Source: Verticillium longisporum (lineage: Eukaryota > Ascomycota > Sordariomycetes > Glomerellales > Plectosphaerellaceae). From it: a DNA stretch of 64,000 bases. The notes under the pieces were generated by a model. The model made no database searches. It saw only the letters and a list, made by a program, of their open reading frames with translations, and was not told the DNA's origin. This document shows, one piece after another, positions 31,463 to 42,720 of this stretch. Where the stretch lies: assembly GCA_019188255.1 (NCBI GenBank), contig JAETXT010000001.1, positions 5,580,001 to 5,644,000 on the forward strand, written 5' to 3'. A program made the translations under genes and the position numbers. Each line of letters begins with the position of its first letter. The stretch's first letter is position 1.

Positions 31463-32443
31463 TTAGGACGGCTTCTGCCCGGTGACAACATGAACATTGA
31501 ACAGAGGGTGAATATCCCTATCCCTCACTGCGGTCCACACTTGGGCGTTGAGAACAGACACCTCTTCCTGGCTCCACAGTAAGACGTCCCTAAATAGAGC
31601 GGCGGTAAAGCCTTCGACTCCATCAAGAAAGTTGATTCGCATCAGCGTGCCGCACTCTTTCAGCATCGGATCCTTCGCCCAGCTACCTACGGGAAGCTTA
31701 AAGATCTGCGAGTTGACGTTCTCGAAACTGGCCCCCTCGACCCACCCCTGAAAGAAGGGGCAGGATCCATAGTGCGGCCGATCTTGTTGCATGCGTCCTT
31801 GAGGCCCTCCATCATGACCACCATCGCATTGTAGGGTTTCAGGGAGCCGTCCTCGGAGAGCAAGGTGTTCTCAGCTTCTTGGAACTCGACCCAACCACCA
31901 GGCTTCAAATTATCGTAGATCTGCTGCACAAGTCGTGGCCAGTCCTTGATGGACCCGGCCATATATTTGCAGTGGATATGGTCGTACGGCTCGGGCTCCG
32001 CCCAGTCCAGCTCGACGTCGTCCACGAGGAACTTGACGTTGGGCGGGGCCCACTCTGGTTGTATGGGACTGAGTCGTTGCCAACAATCAATTCGGCACCA
32101 GGGTACTCGTCCCCCAGCTGGATCGGCCAGATCCCGGTTCCGGTCCCAATATCGAGGATGCGTTTTCCACTGGGGTCGATGGGCGCCATGAACAGCCTGT
32201 CATTGGTGAGGCGGTAGAAGACATGGTGACACATGTCCAGGCAATCCTGCTCCTCGTCGTCGTTGGGAAAGTTGTACTGCCCCTCCCGGTAGGCGTGGTA
32301 GCGACGGCCGTGGCGCCATTTGTACTGGACAATGCTGGACCTTAGAGAATCGCTCGCGGTGGAAAGTCATCGTCGAGTGCAGAACCGGCATCATGTAGAT
32401 CGACCTGGACCTCTGGGGTGTTTCCAATCTGAGACTCTGCCAT
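31463..32443 (-). pseudogene. LaeA-like SAM-dependent methyltransferase with frameshifts
   Basis: Starting MAESQIGNTPEVQVDLHDAG, the protein continues across frames: SSIVQYKWRHGRRYHAYREG, DRLFMAPIDPSGKRILDIGT (SAM motif I, ILDIGTGTGIW), DDVELDWAEPEPYDHIHCKY, YDNLKPGGWVEFQEAEN and WVEGASFENVNSQIFKLPVG, ending at 31463. This is the full order of the fungal LaeA/UMTA-type methyltransferases, many of which sit near secondary-metabolism genes. The frame changes at about 32350, about 32072 (one base missing in a CC) and about 31755. Apart from these the protein is well preserved, so either inactivation is recent or the breaks are sequence errors. Confidence 0.75.
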
Positions 32444-32730
32444 GATAGAGGATATCAGAAAAGTAATGCACCGACTTGGTGAGACACGTTGTGGAGGGGA
32501 ATTAGCGGGGTGTGGCAGGCGGGATCTAAGGAATAGGGGACGCCAGCAACGGACGGGGTCGGGCCGCGGAAGCGGAAGAACGCCATTCCCTGAACCGGGC
32601 CAATCAAGAGCAGAGAAAACCGCCGTCATCCACTTCTCGCGGATGACGGAATGCTTCGATAACACCCCGTTCACGATAAAAGAACAGACAGTCCAGCCAA
32701 CAGCACAGAAAAACAACCATAGGTGTCATC
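32444..32730. other. Short spacer
   Basis: Promoter side of the methyltransferase. The left junction of the LINE fragment is at about 32730. Confidence 0.3.
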
Positions 32731-33186
32731 ATGGACCAGCAACTGAGGTATCGGCAGCATATCGCCAGGGCGGCAACAAAAGGCCTTCAGGCCGCGATGG
32801 TACTGGGACGGCTGCGGGGCCTAACGCCATCGACCGCGAGGCAACTCTTCACATCGACGGTGGCACTGGTAGTGGACTGGGCGTCGGACGTCTGGATGCA
32901 TGCCTGTGGTGAGACATTGATCCGACCGCTCAACAGAGTACAAAAGGTGAGCGCCCAAGCAATAGTAGGGACGTCTCGGACGGTAGCGACGTCAGTGGCG
33001 GATGCCGAAGCCCATATCACTCCGATTCGACAACGTTACACGAGACGGAGCACAACTCTCTGGATCAACGTTCAGCCCCTTCTAAGAAGCCACCTCTTAG
33101 CGACTGTCCCAACACTCAAGACGTCACGGTTCACATCGCCACTGCAGCGCATCGCGGCTGGCTGGTGCATTGTCCGTCACATCTAG
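32731..33186 (+). pseudogene. Second LINE fragment (reverse-transcriptase thumb region)
   Basis: The frame begins MDQQLRYRQHIARAATKGLQ and continues GRLRGLTPSTARQLFTSTVA, LNRVQKVSAQAIVGTSRTVA and ATSVADAEAHITPIRQRYTR, ending soon after. It is the same part of a Tad1/I-like LINE as the start of the 15.9-18.5 kb copy (VATAVAEAEAGIRAIGERHK), which helps to define that family. The catalytic RT core and RNase H are absent, so it is a dead internal fragment in the opposite orientation. Confidence 0.75.
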
Positions 33187-34594
33187 AAGCCCAGAGGGCC
33201 TTAAATACGTCCATACAAAGGTGTACTGTTGCCTCGCGGGCCCTGCGGCAACAATCAGCTATCGGAAGCATGGCAGAAACTTCCTGTCGGGGGTTGTATA
33301 GCTGGAAACCAAAATCAGCAAGCCACATAGTAGGAAACAGTGACCAAGGTCTCCTGCTCACGGGAAACTGTACGGTAGGAAACGGCCTGTCCAGAAGCCA
33401 GTATCAGCAAGGAGCGCGGCAGGGGCCGTTGGGGGCCAAGGCCCCTTGGTGGCGTTGTCTGCCCAATGACGAGGCCTATTCCCTTGATAACGAGGACAAT
33501 CGAGGCCAATCATGCGTCGGACCACGACCGGCTGCGCAGCCGCCTTTGACCGTGGCCCTACTTAAAGGCACGGTGTAGAAGGGGTCCAGGACTTGAACGG
33601 CACTCCGCGGGTATTCGTGGACGACCAGGGCGAGGTGCAGGACGATCCGCGCCAGAGTTTCAGCAATTGGTCCTGTGGGTTGGGAGCATCCCCGAGCATG
33701 CTTTTGCTTCCCAGACCTGCAGCGACCCCGACAGGGGCATACCGAAAGCAACCATCGTTGCCGCAGTCTGAGCCCAGGTCAATGAGGCAGGTGCACGCAG
33801 TTGCCGAGTGCAACTGGGTCACCGCCTCGGCTGGTCAGACAACTCGCCTCCTTTCTCAAGTTTGATATACCCTTTCTTCCAAGGGTTCGGGACCATCACC
33901 CATGGCCTGGCAGATCCAAGGCGGAATCTCACCTCGGAGGTCCTCCGGCTGCGTTCACCCGCATAACCCGCAAACTAAGGAGAAGCGCAATGCCATCCAA
34001 GCTTCTGCCTAAGGCACGCTTCTCACCACGTGTGACCCCAGTGGCCGTCTTCCTCCTGGAACACAAGCCGTCCATCCGTGACCTATGCGGCCTGGCTCCC
34101 GCCCTCCTAGATGTTCAGTAGGACTGGCTATGCACGACCTTCCCAACGACGGCGTGGTGTATGTTAGGAAGGTCGGCGCCGAAACTCCTCAACTAGGCAA
34201 TTTAGTCGATGCACTCAACTAAATTTGCTCGCCGACGGGTCCGGTGCTAGTTCGACAATATCACAGCACCGGTTTGGTGGTTCTAACTGGACCGAGACAT
34301 GGTGGTGTCCTTTTCGGCCAGTATGACGGAAGTGTAGCAAGATGATCTTTTCCTCCGCCTGCACCCAAAACCCAACTCATACTACATGGGAGAAACGTTC
34401 AATAGGCTCCCAAGTGTGCTGCGTTGCTCGGAAGATTTCGTATGACGATGGTAGGCTCAACTGTAGCCTTTCACCCAACCAAAGCCAAAGTGCGAGACAA
34501 AATCATCAACATCAGCCACCGCAGCAGCTGGTATTAACCTCCCACGCAAAACCATCCCCATTCTTTCTTCCACCCTTTACACGACGGGGCATAC
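33187..34594. other. No confident gene
   Basis: Frames at 33165-33578 and 33593-33865 are not recognisable; a TE origin is possible because the region directly follows the LINE fragment. 34150-34330 has no frame of note. Confidence 0.3.
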
Positions 34595-36426
34595 TTAACC
34601 TTCACGACGGCCCACAATTTCTCCTGCTCTGAGGAGTGCATTCATTCCGTCCAGGTTGGCATCTGCCTTCGCCGAAGTACCAGCACTATCATGAACGCTG
34701 ATGGATGTCGTCGTCGACACATCAGTAGTCCTCGACGAGCCTGAGGATGAATTTTTGGTCAATGGAGGAGGTGGTCGACGTTCTGAGATGACATTGGTCC
34801 ACGGCTCGGGCCAACTGTACGCTGTCGGCCTACCAGACACAACACCCGTGGCACCAGAGATCGGGGTTGTGGCAGGAAACGGCAGCGTTTGATCGGATGT
34901 CGTCTGTTGCCCGTAAAACGGCATCGAGTATGATTCGAACGGGGGATGATCCCGACCTGCTTGACGACAGCAGCGCGTGGATCGGCAGCGAGGCGTCACT
35001 CGGGGTCCTATTGTAGGAGAACCCCGAGTTTGACGACATTTTGTGCTTCAGCAGCGGCATCGTTTGGGAATGGCGTGCCATTGAGGTCTGGCTCGGCATG
35101 TATCCGCCAAACGCAGGGTTGTCCGACGTCCTTGCTACGCCAGCCATACGACCATCATTGAACACATCCGGCAGTGAAGGCAGGTGTGGCGGCACCCCGT
35201 TCTCTGGACTGGCTTGCGCGTCAGACCACGTCAGGCTTCGTGTCCGCCATTGCGAGCCATGAGGACTACCCGACAACATTATAGGCGACCTCTCCAATTC
35301 AAAGGCTGTGCTGGCGGGTGAGTGTACCGGCTCTTCGATCGAATGTTGGTGCGAGAAGGACGTAGCAGCCGCGAATGGATAATCCGGCATCGACGTCACC
35401 GAGCCAACCCTCTGCTTCCGAGCCAAAGGAGCATCGCCACGGACGACGCTGTCACTGTCGCGGCCAGCGCCACTGCCTCCAGGGGTTGCACTGGCACTGC
35501 TGCCCTTGTGCTTCGTGCCATTTTTGACAGCTTCACAGATGGTGGTCAGTCTCCCCTTCGGCAAAACATAAAACAGCTACATCAGGAGGACGTACCTTGA
35601 GTTCGGTGAAGTTGCTTCTGCTTGAAGTCATGCAGGTAATGTAAGTACTTCTTGAACTCGTTCGTCTTTTTATATTCGGCCAAGTCTTGGTTATACTTCT
35701 CCTTTGCGTTCAGCGCCTGCGTCTCGACAGGCTCTTTTTCTATATGCGACAGGCTTTGCCACTTCTCGCCTACCAACTTGGCGATTTTTGTGAACGTCAG
35801 GTTTCGACCCTTCAGATCATCACGCATTTCTATCGTTCGTCAACTCGAGAGCGACACTCGTCGTCGTCATCGACTTACTGTTGGAGAACAGTACATAGGC
35901 AGAAGGCGGCCTTCCCGGAGCGTTGTCGTCCGCCTACCACCATGGTCAGCAAACGACGATTGAGGATTAGGAATGTCAACGAACTTTCGGGTGCCGCCGA
36001 TATTTACGCTTGGTGACGACAGTCGTATCCTTCGTTTCTTGCCTGGCTGGTTCGGGGTTCGGGTTCTCGGGCTTCGTGTCCTCGCTGCTGGCTCGAACTG
36101 GGGATACGAGCGAGGCTTCAGGTGCAAGGCCTCTCGAATTCGCGATACGCCTTTGGAGTTTCTTATGCACAAGAATCAGCCATCGGGAACGTCACATAAC
36201 GCCGTCGAGGTGCGTTTACCCTTCGGTGACCGAGCTTCACTCCCAATACATCACTAGGAGCCGACAGGTCAGCAAACTCATCCACCCGACCGAATTGATG
36301 CACTCACAGATCCGACTCTGTGACGTCAAGGATTGTTGCCCAGGTATCGAAGCCTTGTTCGACAAAGATATCCAGGTATTGCGAGATCCCCAACTCTGCG
36401 AAGATTATGTCCAAGCCTTGGGCCAT
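34595..36426 (-). CDS. SAM-like plus HMG-box transcription regulator (one frame break)
   Basis: Exons 36426-36308, 36253-36220, 36161-35985, 35933-35879, 35829-35596 and 35530-34595; all five introns are 49-65 bp and keep phase. Residues 1-60 (MAQGLDIIFAELGISQYLDI, DVLGVKLGHRRKLQRRIAN) look like a SAM-type helical domain. A basic linker TKRKYRRHPK precedes the HMG box (about 119-190: RPPSAYVLFSNKMRDDLKG, LVGEKWQSLSHIEKEP). A long Ser/Pro-rich tail follows. HMG-box proteins bend DNA; in ascomycetes related ones act in mating and development. One single-base shift at about 34950 is needed to continue to FESYSMPFYGQQTTSDQTLP and the final REG stop at 34595. The donor of intron 3 (GTTCGT) is weak. 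Confidence 0.75.
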
Positions 36427-37420
36427 ACAGGCGGATAGTACCAATGGCGTCGGCGGCCGCAAGGTGGTTGGTATGCTGGTCCCCTCGGTCCTTTTTCGAC
36501 GTGTTCGGTTGCTGGTACCGGCACCCGTTCAAATCAATCCACGAGTTTCTCAGCTATTCAGCAATTCGGGTCGTCGCTGAGCTCTTTGCACGCGGTGTGC
36601 GGCGTCCGTCGTCGATCGGTCGTTACGATTTTCCGCTCTACGCCCGAATGCTGCGAGACCAGCTGGGGGTCGAAATACTTCCAAGTGAAGTCCGTCGAAC
36701 TCGGCCGTCATGGGGTCAAGCCGAAGTGTAGGCAAGAAGACCTAAAGATTCCGGATTAAAGAAGATTCGGAGCGGCGACAGTGGATGTTGGGCCATAAAA
36801 TGTGTCGGTGGTGTACTATGGGCAGTTGTGTCACGGCACCCAAATTGACATGCGGCAGACGTGTTGTGGATATACCCAACGGTGGGTCACAACGGATGTG
36901 CAAGATCTCGATGACATGGTTAAACCAGACCACGTGCTCGGTTGTGGAGACACAAGCTAGATCAGCCAAAGGCACTGAGATCGGTGAAAAGCAGCGGCAA
37001 TTTGCGAGCCAGCCCTCCAGCCCGTGCCCCCACATCAAAACTGACGAGAGAGATACTTGTAAAGCCGGCTAATGGGAGGTTGCGCTACAGGGGAGCGTCG
37101 CCCATCGCATCGAGGTTTCAAGTCGGGATCGAGAACATTTGTCGTAACCCACACCCCCCTCGCCCCCGGAGGTATCGCCTTCAAACCGTCAGAGTCCTCA
37201 TCAATAGGTTGCAACTTTTCATACGGAGCGCCTTCCAGCTCCTTGCATTGTCTCTCCCAGGCTAGCCCGCGTTCACTCACCATCGTCGCCCAAAAACCAT
37301 AAAAAGTCCTTTCTGCCCCATCACACCTCGCCATTCCTCCTCCAATCTATCACTCCTCGGCGGACAACGATCTCATACTCATTTTGATGCACTAGGTTAG
37401 CTTCTCATCCGTACATCGAG
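36427..37420. other. No confident gene
   Basis: A 99-codon minus-strand frame at 37334-37035 (MARCDGAERTFYGFWATMVS, then IDEDSDGLKAIPPGARGVWV) is prot-like but unrecognised. The rest shows nothing. Confidence 0.25.
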
Positions 37421-37944
37421 ATGGATTTCATTCAAGAATACTCGCCCGCAGTTTGTGATCTGCAATGGAAACCGGGGAGGATTGAAGCCACGCTTCGCGC
37501 ATTGGAAGACGAACACCAACGGTTTCGACGCCAACAACGCAAGTCCTTCCGTCTCATGGACCGCTGATCGAACTGCGATTGATCATCTGGGAGCACGCAT
37601 TGCCTGATCGACGCGTCCTTCGCATGTCTGAAATTTTCCTCAAAACAAGCTACAACCCAGGCAAAACCTTCTTTTGCTCTACCCGCCCGCCAGTACTTTT
37701 CCACGTGTGCAGGGAATCTCGCCAGCTTGCTCTCGTAGGTTTCAAGCCTTTCTTCGAGGAGGACTCCAATGGCATGATAACCAGACCCGTAAACTTCCGC
37801 CCCAAGTTCGACGTTATATATCTTGAGCACATGGAGGAACTTAGCGCAACCGCTTCAAAACACCCGGAAGTCAACGAAATCGAGTCGATCGCTATCCCAA
37901 ACCACGCCTCCGGTGTCAAACTATGGAGTAATAGTATCAGCTGA
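37421..37944 (+). pseudogene. 2EXR-domain protein, broken and truncated
   Basis: The first frame starts MDFIQEYSPAVCDLQWKPGR and reaches FRLMDR at 37566. The second continues with ELRLIIWEHALPDRRVLRMS, FHVCRESRQLALVGFKPFFE and FDVIYLEHMEELSATASKHP. ELRxxIWExALPxxR..HVCRESR is the 2EXR signature of a large fungal family of unknown role. At the junction the usual LP(I/V)ELR has lost about four bases. The protein ends at 37944, shorter than typical, though an intron starting GTAATA at about 37929 is possible. Confidence 0.65.
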
Positions 37945-38069
37945 CCACTTGAGCCTTGCCTTCAGGCCTTGACGAGACTTCTCCTGGTTAGGATCCTGGA
38001 ACAATCATGACAAAAGTGATTATACTAGAACTAGGATAGATATTCCAGAATCCGGGCCAGACCATGCTA

Positions 38070-38660
38070 GTCCCCTTCTACGGTCCCTGCTTCCTCCCGG
38101 TCGACCCAGCCCTCCGTGTAACTTCCTCCGAAATCAATTAGCCACGCATTGTCTTCGGTATCGATCAAGACGTTGTGAGGCTTCACGTCCCCCAGACAAG
38201 GCCAGCTTTGTGCAGCTCAGCCAGCGAGTCCTTGACCTGTGCTGCCCACTGTTTTCTCAGTGAAGACGGAGCGGATGTCCTTGCCCGATGAAGAGGAAGC
38301 CGCTCGTCAACAAACGTCAGACGCATCCCCAGCAACCGGTCTCCGTCGCCAACAACGCCGTGCAGGCGGCAAACACGGGCTTTCGGGCCTAGATTCACCA
38401 TCTCAATCTGTTTAAAGGCTTCTAGCTCTCGGCTGACCTCTTCGCGGCTACCCCCAACACAAAACGGCTTAAAAGTAGGTATCCTTTCCGTCATTGACAT
38501 GAACTCGACGTGGCGACCTGATAAGCCAGGATGTCGTCTATTTGAAAGTGCATGATAACCAGGTCACCGTCACCGTGGGTGAGCGGACCAGGAATTTGGT
38601 CTTGATCGGCGATGGTTTGCCGTCCGCACTATCTATGATTCTGAGAGAGGTACGTATAGT
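38070..38660 (-). pseudogene. Kinase-like protein, broken
   Basis: Pieces on the minus strand: DGKPSPIKTKFLVRS near 38600, MTERIPTFKPFCVGGSREEV, LRKQWAAQVKDSLAELHKAG, then after a one-base shift at a run of five C (38189-38193) WGDVKPHNVLIDTEDNAWLI. The latter holds a catalytic-loop (GDVKPHNVL) and DFGG metal motif of a fungal atypical kinase. A TAG stop follows in VEGD-TAG-HGLARILEYL, as if CAG had become TAG. The N-lobe is only partly present. Confidence 0.6.
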
Positions 38661-39169
38661 CCCTTCACTCCTTCGTTCTTTACCTCCAAGCTGGTGGGCT
38701 GACATTAGCGAGTAGGCTTGTACCTGCTGCTTGGTGACCGTAGTACCCTTTCATGACCAGCATGTCTCCTGGCCTGGCGGCGCCTGCCACGTGATGACAA
38801 GTCCCCAGAACTCCAATATCCTTGTGAACTTTTTACTCCCTTTCGAGCTTAACGCCACTACAAAGCTGGAGCCCGACTTGACTGTTGTCAAGCCAAGGGT
38901 GCGCCAGCACCTCGTCGTCGGTCAGACCGTCAACCAGCGTCTCAGCTTTTCATGGGACTAGACTTGTACTCTCGAGGATAATAGACCCCCGAGGTCCTGT
39001 GGACTCTTTTGGTTCGCTCATTTCGGGGTTTTTTGGCGCTTGCTTCCGTGCCGTCCTGCTGCGTGTGGAGGATACACTAGAGGTGCTCGATCCCAGGAGT
39101 GACCCATCTCGTGTTTTCCCGTCAGCCGCGACGGCACGGCCGTTCTGACGGGCCACTAAAACAGACTGC
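38661..39169. other. Junction region between kinase relic and Fot element
   Basis: Minus strand at about 38890-38935 reads VDGLTDDEVLAHPWLDNSQV, resembling the end of a protein-kinase domain. A disordered frame lies at 39156-38950. No complete gene. Confidence 0.3.
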
Positions 39170-39177
39170 AGATGTAG

Positions 39178-40414
39178 CTACTTCATGTTACTGGATAGCC
39201 CTAGATCCAATAGCCCTATGTAGGATAGAGTCGACGCTTCTAGTAGCGTTGGTGGTAGAGTTTTCGAGTAGTAGAGGGCTGAGGAGGGGCTAGGTTATCG
39301 ATACCGGCCAAAGACCTGTTGATTTCCACCTACTGCGTATATTCTAGGCCGTAAAAGCTGCCTGGCGAGCCCTCCTATAGCAGCTAAGGAAATTCCTTTT
39401 CCCTACTACTGTAGAATCGTTCTACTGCTTAAGGTATCCTAGCTGTTTCCTATAGGATGCCTCAAGGGGACCGAAAACGGACTGGTCGAGTAGCTGTAGG
39501 ACGTGTGACGTATGGGGAGGTAGGAAAACCAGGTAGATATTGTTAGTATAGTAGAGATACATGAATTCTGTTGTCTTATGGCTACCGTGGCCGTCTAGGA
39601 TAAGTAGCCTAGCTGTTGAGGGGTCGGTTGGTTGGGTGGATGGAATGAAGATCTCCTTAAGCTAGAAGATAGCCGTGTCGTTGTCTGTCTATCCGTTTTC
39701 GGTTGTAGTAAACTTCTATCTACTATAGGGCTGTAGATCTAGTGGAAACCACTGCTGTTGGACTGATTTTCCCTTAAAAATGACTAAGGGAGGTACTGTA
39801 GTGCCTGTCGCGCTGATACACTCGAGGATAGACGTCTAGGCCCTAGATCCTGGCTGTTTTTTCCGTAGATTCTGGGCTTCTGCAGAGCCTAGAACTAGGC
39901 CGTTCGATCCTCGGCCTTCTAGGATACCAGTCTCATCTATATTATATCGGTTAACTGGTTGGATCGCCTTAATCTCTGGAATAGATAGGTATCTAAACCA
40001 GTCCCTGATTACGTTAGTTGTCGCGCCGTTGATACGCTGGGAATCGATAGGCCTAGCTCTCTGGGCCTTTACCGATGGGTTTCTGCGTGTAAAGGCTTGG
40101 AACCAGTTCTTTCCGATCGTCTGTGGTCCCCCTTGTAGGTGTAGGATTCGTTCTGCAAATTCCCTGACTTGCGCGTGCGTAGGTGGAAGCCCTAGGGCAG
40201 CCTGGATCCGTATCCATTCTACTAGGTGCTTTTCCTGCGTCGGGGATAGCTTCTGACGGGTTGTAGAAGTAATACTCTTCAGTTGGATTCCTTGTAAACG
40301 GTCTTAAATGGTAGACCTCGGAATACCCCACTTGATGGAAGCCTTCCGGATAGATTGGCCATTTGTGACGTCCTCTAAGGCTTGATTAATCTCATCTTCC
40401 GTATAGGGAGACAT
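39178..40414 (-). pseudogene. Fot/pogo-type transposase with multiple TAG stops
   Basis: ATG at 40414: MSPYTEDEINQALEDVTNGQ and SIRKASIKWGIPRSTI (psq HTH), KNWFQAFTRRNPSVKAQRAR (CENP-B HTH), YNIDETGILEGRG (first DDE Asp) and LLILDGHGSHKTTEFMYLYY (second Asp). One TAA and about seven TAG stops lie in the frame. Most sit where a Trp or Gln is expected, for example before KFTTTENG and in TAIF-TAG-LKEI. This is the pattern of G-to-A changes in TGG or C-to-T in CAG. The element is dead. Confidence 0.8.
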
Positions 40415-40429
40415 CGTAGACTAAGGTAG

Positions 40430-40565
40430 TCGGAGTAAAAATCTGGAAGGAATTGTAGGAGATTTGGTTGAGATATCGTGGGTTGAAAGGAGGGGGTTGA
40501 AAGTGCGGTGAGGGATTTTTGGGTGGCCGGTTGAGGGGGTGGCCGGGTGAGGGGTGAGTAACGTT
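40430..40565. repeat. Right terminal region of the Fot-like element
   Basis: G-rich repeats GGTGGCC and GTGAGGG ending at AACGT|TA. Used here to connect the element with the foldback family. Confidence 0.6.
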
Positions 40566-40831
40566 AGTTTCCAGAGGGAGCCGAAAAAGTGTGCTCTGGG
40601 TTATTTTTTGGCCAAGCTGCTCTCCTTTCGTCGTCGTTTCTTAGTCGAGAGATACTGTTCACTTAGCTACATTAAATATATCAAGACAAGACATACAGCT
40701 TCTTTCTGTCACAATGTTGGTGATCGAATCTCGGCTTGAAGGTGGGCTTAGGGGCACAGGAATATCATCGTACGATGCATAGATGATGGTGCAATATTTG
40801 TAAGATCAACGCGGGCAATTGAGGCCGCTAC

Positions 40832-41361
40832 CTAGCGAGACCTGTGGAGCGCCTGAAACCTTTCACGCAAGTTCTTGTTCGCTATATTCTTCTCTCTTCT
40901 TGAACCATACAACACAGACGAAATGAGTTCCCGTGATTGTTGCGTTTCTCTCAGACATGAGCCTCTCTCGTCTCCTTCCTCCATAACAACAATAGTCGTC
41001 GTCCCACACATCCAAAGCCAAGTCTCGTCCTTCACGCGATACGCACAGCCAGGCTCTGTCAAACGTCCTTGCCCTTTGATGAGAACTGTGCCGCGGAGCA
41101 AGAATATCAAACAATCACGGTAGCATGGCTTGCTGTCCCCCACAGGCGAGCCTATGGACATTGTGCTGAGGTGATGAAACTTGTACGCTGGCTCCGGCCT
41201 GTTGAACTGGGGTTTAACGGAGGTCAGCCATTGTCTCGCAGGTCTACCATGGAGTGATACCTCTCTTTTAACAGCTTCAAGCACTTGTTCCATGTTGCCA
41301 GGGTCGAGCGCGTCCCAGAATTCTTTGCCTCAAGAGGGTTTGATTTTTGGATGGCAGGCAT
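40832..41361 (-). pseudogene. Uncharacterised small protein, one frame break
   Basis: ATG at 41361 (MPAIQKSNPLEA). After a one-base shift at about 41330 it continues KEFWDALDPGNMEQVLEAVK, KPCYRDCLIFLLRGTVLIKG, PGCAYRVKDETWLWMCGTTT and an acidic VVMEEGDERGS. The second frame alone is open from 41293 to 40832. It looks like a real gene of about 175 aa; no family recognised. The break is at GGCAAAG, next to a short A run. Confidence 0.4.
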
Positions 41362-42084
41362 TGCTTATAGACTCCAGATGGCCACAATACTGTTAATGTT
41401 GACGAATGTTTGATGAGTGAGTCTTGTGGACGAGGTTGGGAGACCTCAAAGAAGGTTGAGTTTACATCAACAGGGCGGGGTAAGACATCCCCTACAAATG
41501 AGTGGTGGCTAAGGAGTTGAGATTGGTCAGTTGTCCGAGCGTTACTAAGGCAGGCCTATTGACGACGTCCGGATTCCCTCCGCCAGTCCCCTCAGCGTCT
41601 GTGCTGTCGCACAGCCTTAACCTGGGATGTTATCGTGGTCATGGAGATTCCCATCCAGGTCAGCTGTCCTTTGTTGCCGGCGTTGAAGGTCGAATTGATC
41701 CCCTTGCGCGGAGGAGTGCATCCTCATCCAGTGCTGCGTACGCTGTTGCTGCATACACTCTTGCGCATGGGTTGCAATCATCCACACCTCCGTGCAAATA
41801 TCATGGCAAGCAAAAACAGCCGAGGCCATCTATGTTGTCAGCTCTGTTCTTCAATCGACCGAGTCCACTTACCGATGATATGCTGAGGAGTGGACGGACA
41901 TTCCATGTCTGAGCTCGAGTTCCAGCCACTGCGGAAGCCACGATTGTGCCTAGAGTCGCTATCATTTGGATGGAAACATGACCGAGTATCTGCCTGATTC
42001 TTGGTATGTCCCTCAACTTGTTACCTCCTTGTCGACCTCTGGGGCCCTTCTTCTCCCATATAAATTGGGCCCACTCCCAGACCA
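41362..42084. other. No confident gene
   Basis: Open frames here are unremarkable; a possible first exon of the following decayed gene starts near 41979 (MTEYLPDSW, then GTATGT). Confidence 0.3.
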
Positions 42085-42720
42085 TGCTGACGCGAAACAA
42101 GCTCGTACCAACGGCAAGCATGCTGGCGGCCGGGGCGGCCGCATATTCTTCAAGCCGTTGCCGCGCTTCCTCCTCGAGCCGCCCTTCTGGGGAGAACCTG
42201 CGATGCTCGCAGCGCCGGGTCCACTTGTGGACCAGCAACCGTTTGCCTATGGGGACTGTCGGGAGCACGCCATCGGCTTCTGCTCTCGTCAAGGGGAACT
42301 ACCTCCTGCCCGAAGAGGTGCACGGGTAAGCGTGGAGAACGGTCGGCAAGGATGTGCTGAACACAACGCATATTTATTCCTCGATCGTTCCGCGTTTCCA
42401 ATACGGAGAGCTCCGCCTCAGCCGGCTCAACAAGATACATTATCTCTGGAGGACCCCGTTTCGCGGCTACATGGCTCACTGGAACCAGTACGGCTCGTTC
42501 TTTGGCGACAACTTTGCCTGGCTGCCAAGCTCGACAGTCTACGTCGCCATAGTCCTGACGGCGATGCAGGCCGGCCTCGCGACGGAGCTCCAAGAGAATA
42601 CAGCCCTCCAGTCGGCCTTGAACGGCGTCACTTTTCCATCCTGGGGCACTCGTCGCCGCAGGCTTCGTAATGGTCGTGTTCTACTCTATGTTTATCAGCA
42701 ACTAGGTCGCTACGAGGTGC
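42085..42720 (+). pseudogene. Fungal multi-span membrane protein family, decayed
   Basis: Pieces in three frames: LTRNKLVPTASMLAAGAAAY, FFKPLPRFLLEPPFWGEPAM, GPLVDQQPFAYGDCREHAIG, NYLLPEEVHG, SSIVPRFQYGELRLSRLNKI and RTPFRGYMAHWNQYGSFFGD, then a membrane helix VYVAIVLTAMQAGLATELQE and VAAGFVMVVFYSMFIS. I recognise this order as a widespread filamentous-fungal protein of unknown function with C-terminal membrane helices. There are at least four frame changes and about 18 residues are missing after AIGF. Confidence 0.65.

Larger units (their letters stand above)
39170..40565 (-). mobile_element. Fot/pogo-like Tc1-mariner element, 3'-truncated and RIP-damaged
   Basis: The right end (40430-40565) is a TIR-like region with GGGTGGCCGGTTG and GGGGGTGGCCGGGTG blocks ending GTGAGTAACGT, directly followed by TA. 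The transposase runs leftward and stops abruptly at about 39178, more than 100 codons short of usual Fot transposases. No left TIR was found. The end sequence matches the foldback element at 13.5-14.75 kb. Confidence 0.75.

Noticed and set aside
33187..34130. Possible LTR or gag-like region after the LINE fragment
   Set aside because: No TG..CA ends with a direct repeat, no primer-binding site and no protein motif could be seen.
41801..42292. 163-codon minus-strand ORF
   Set aside because: It is antisense to a recognisable decayed membrane-protein family on the plus strand.
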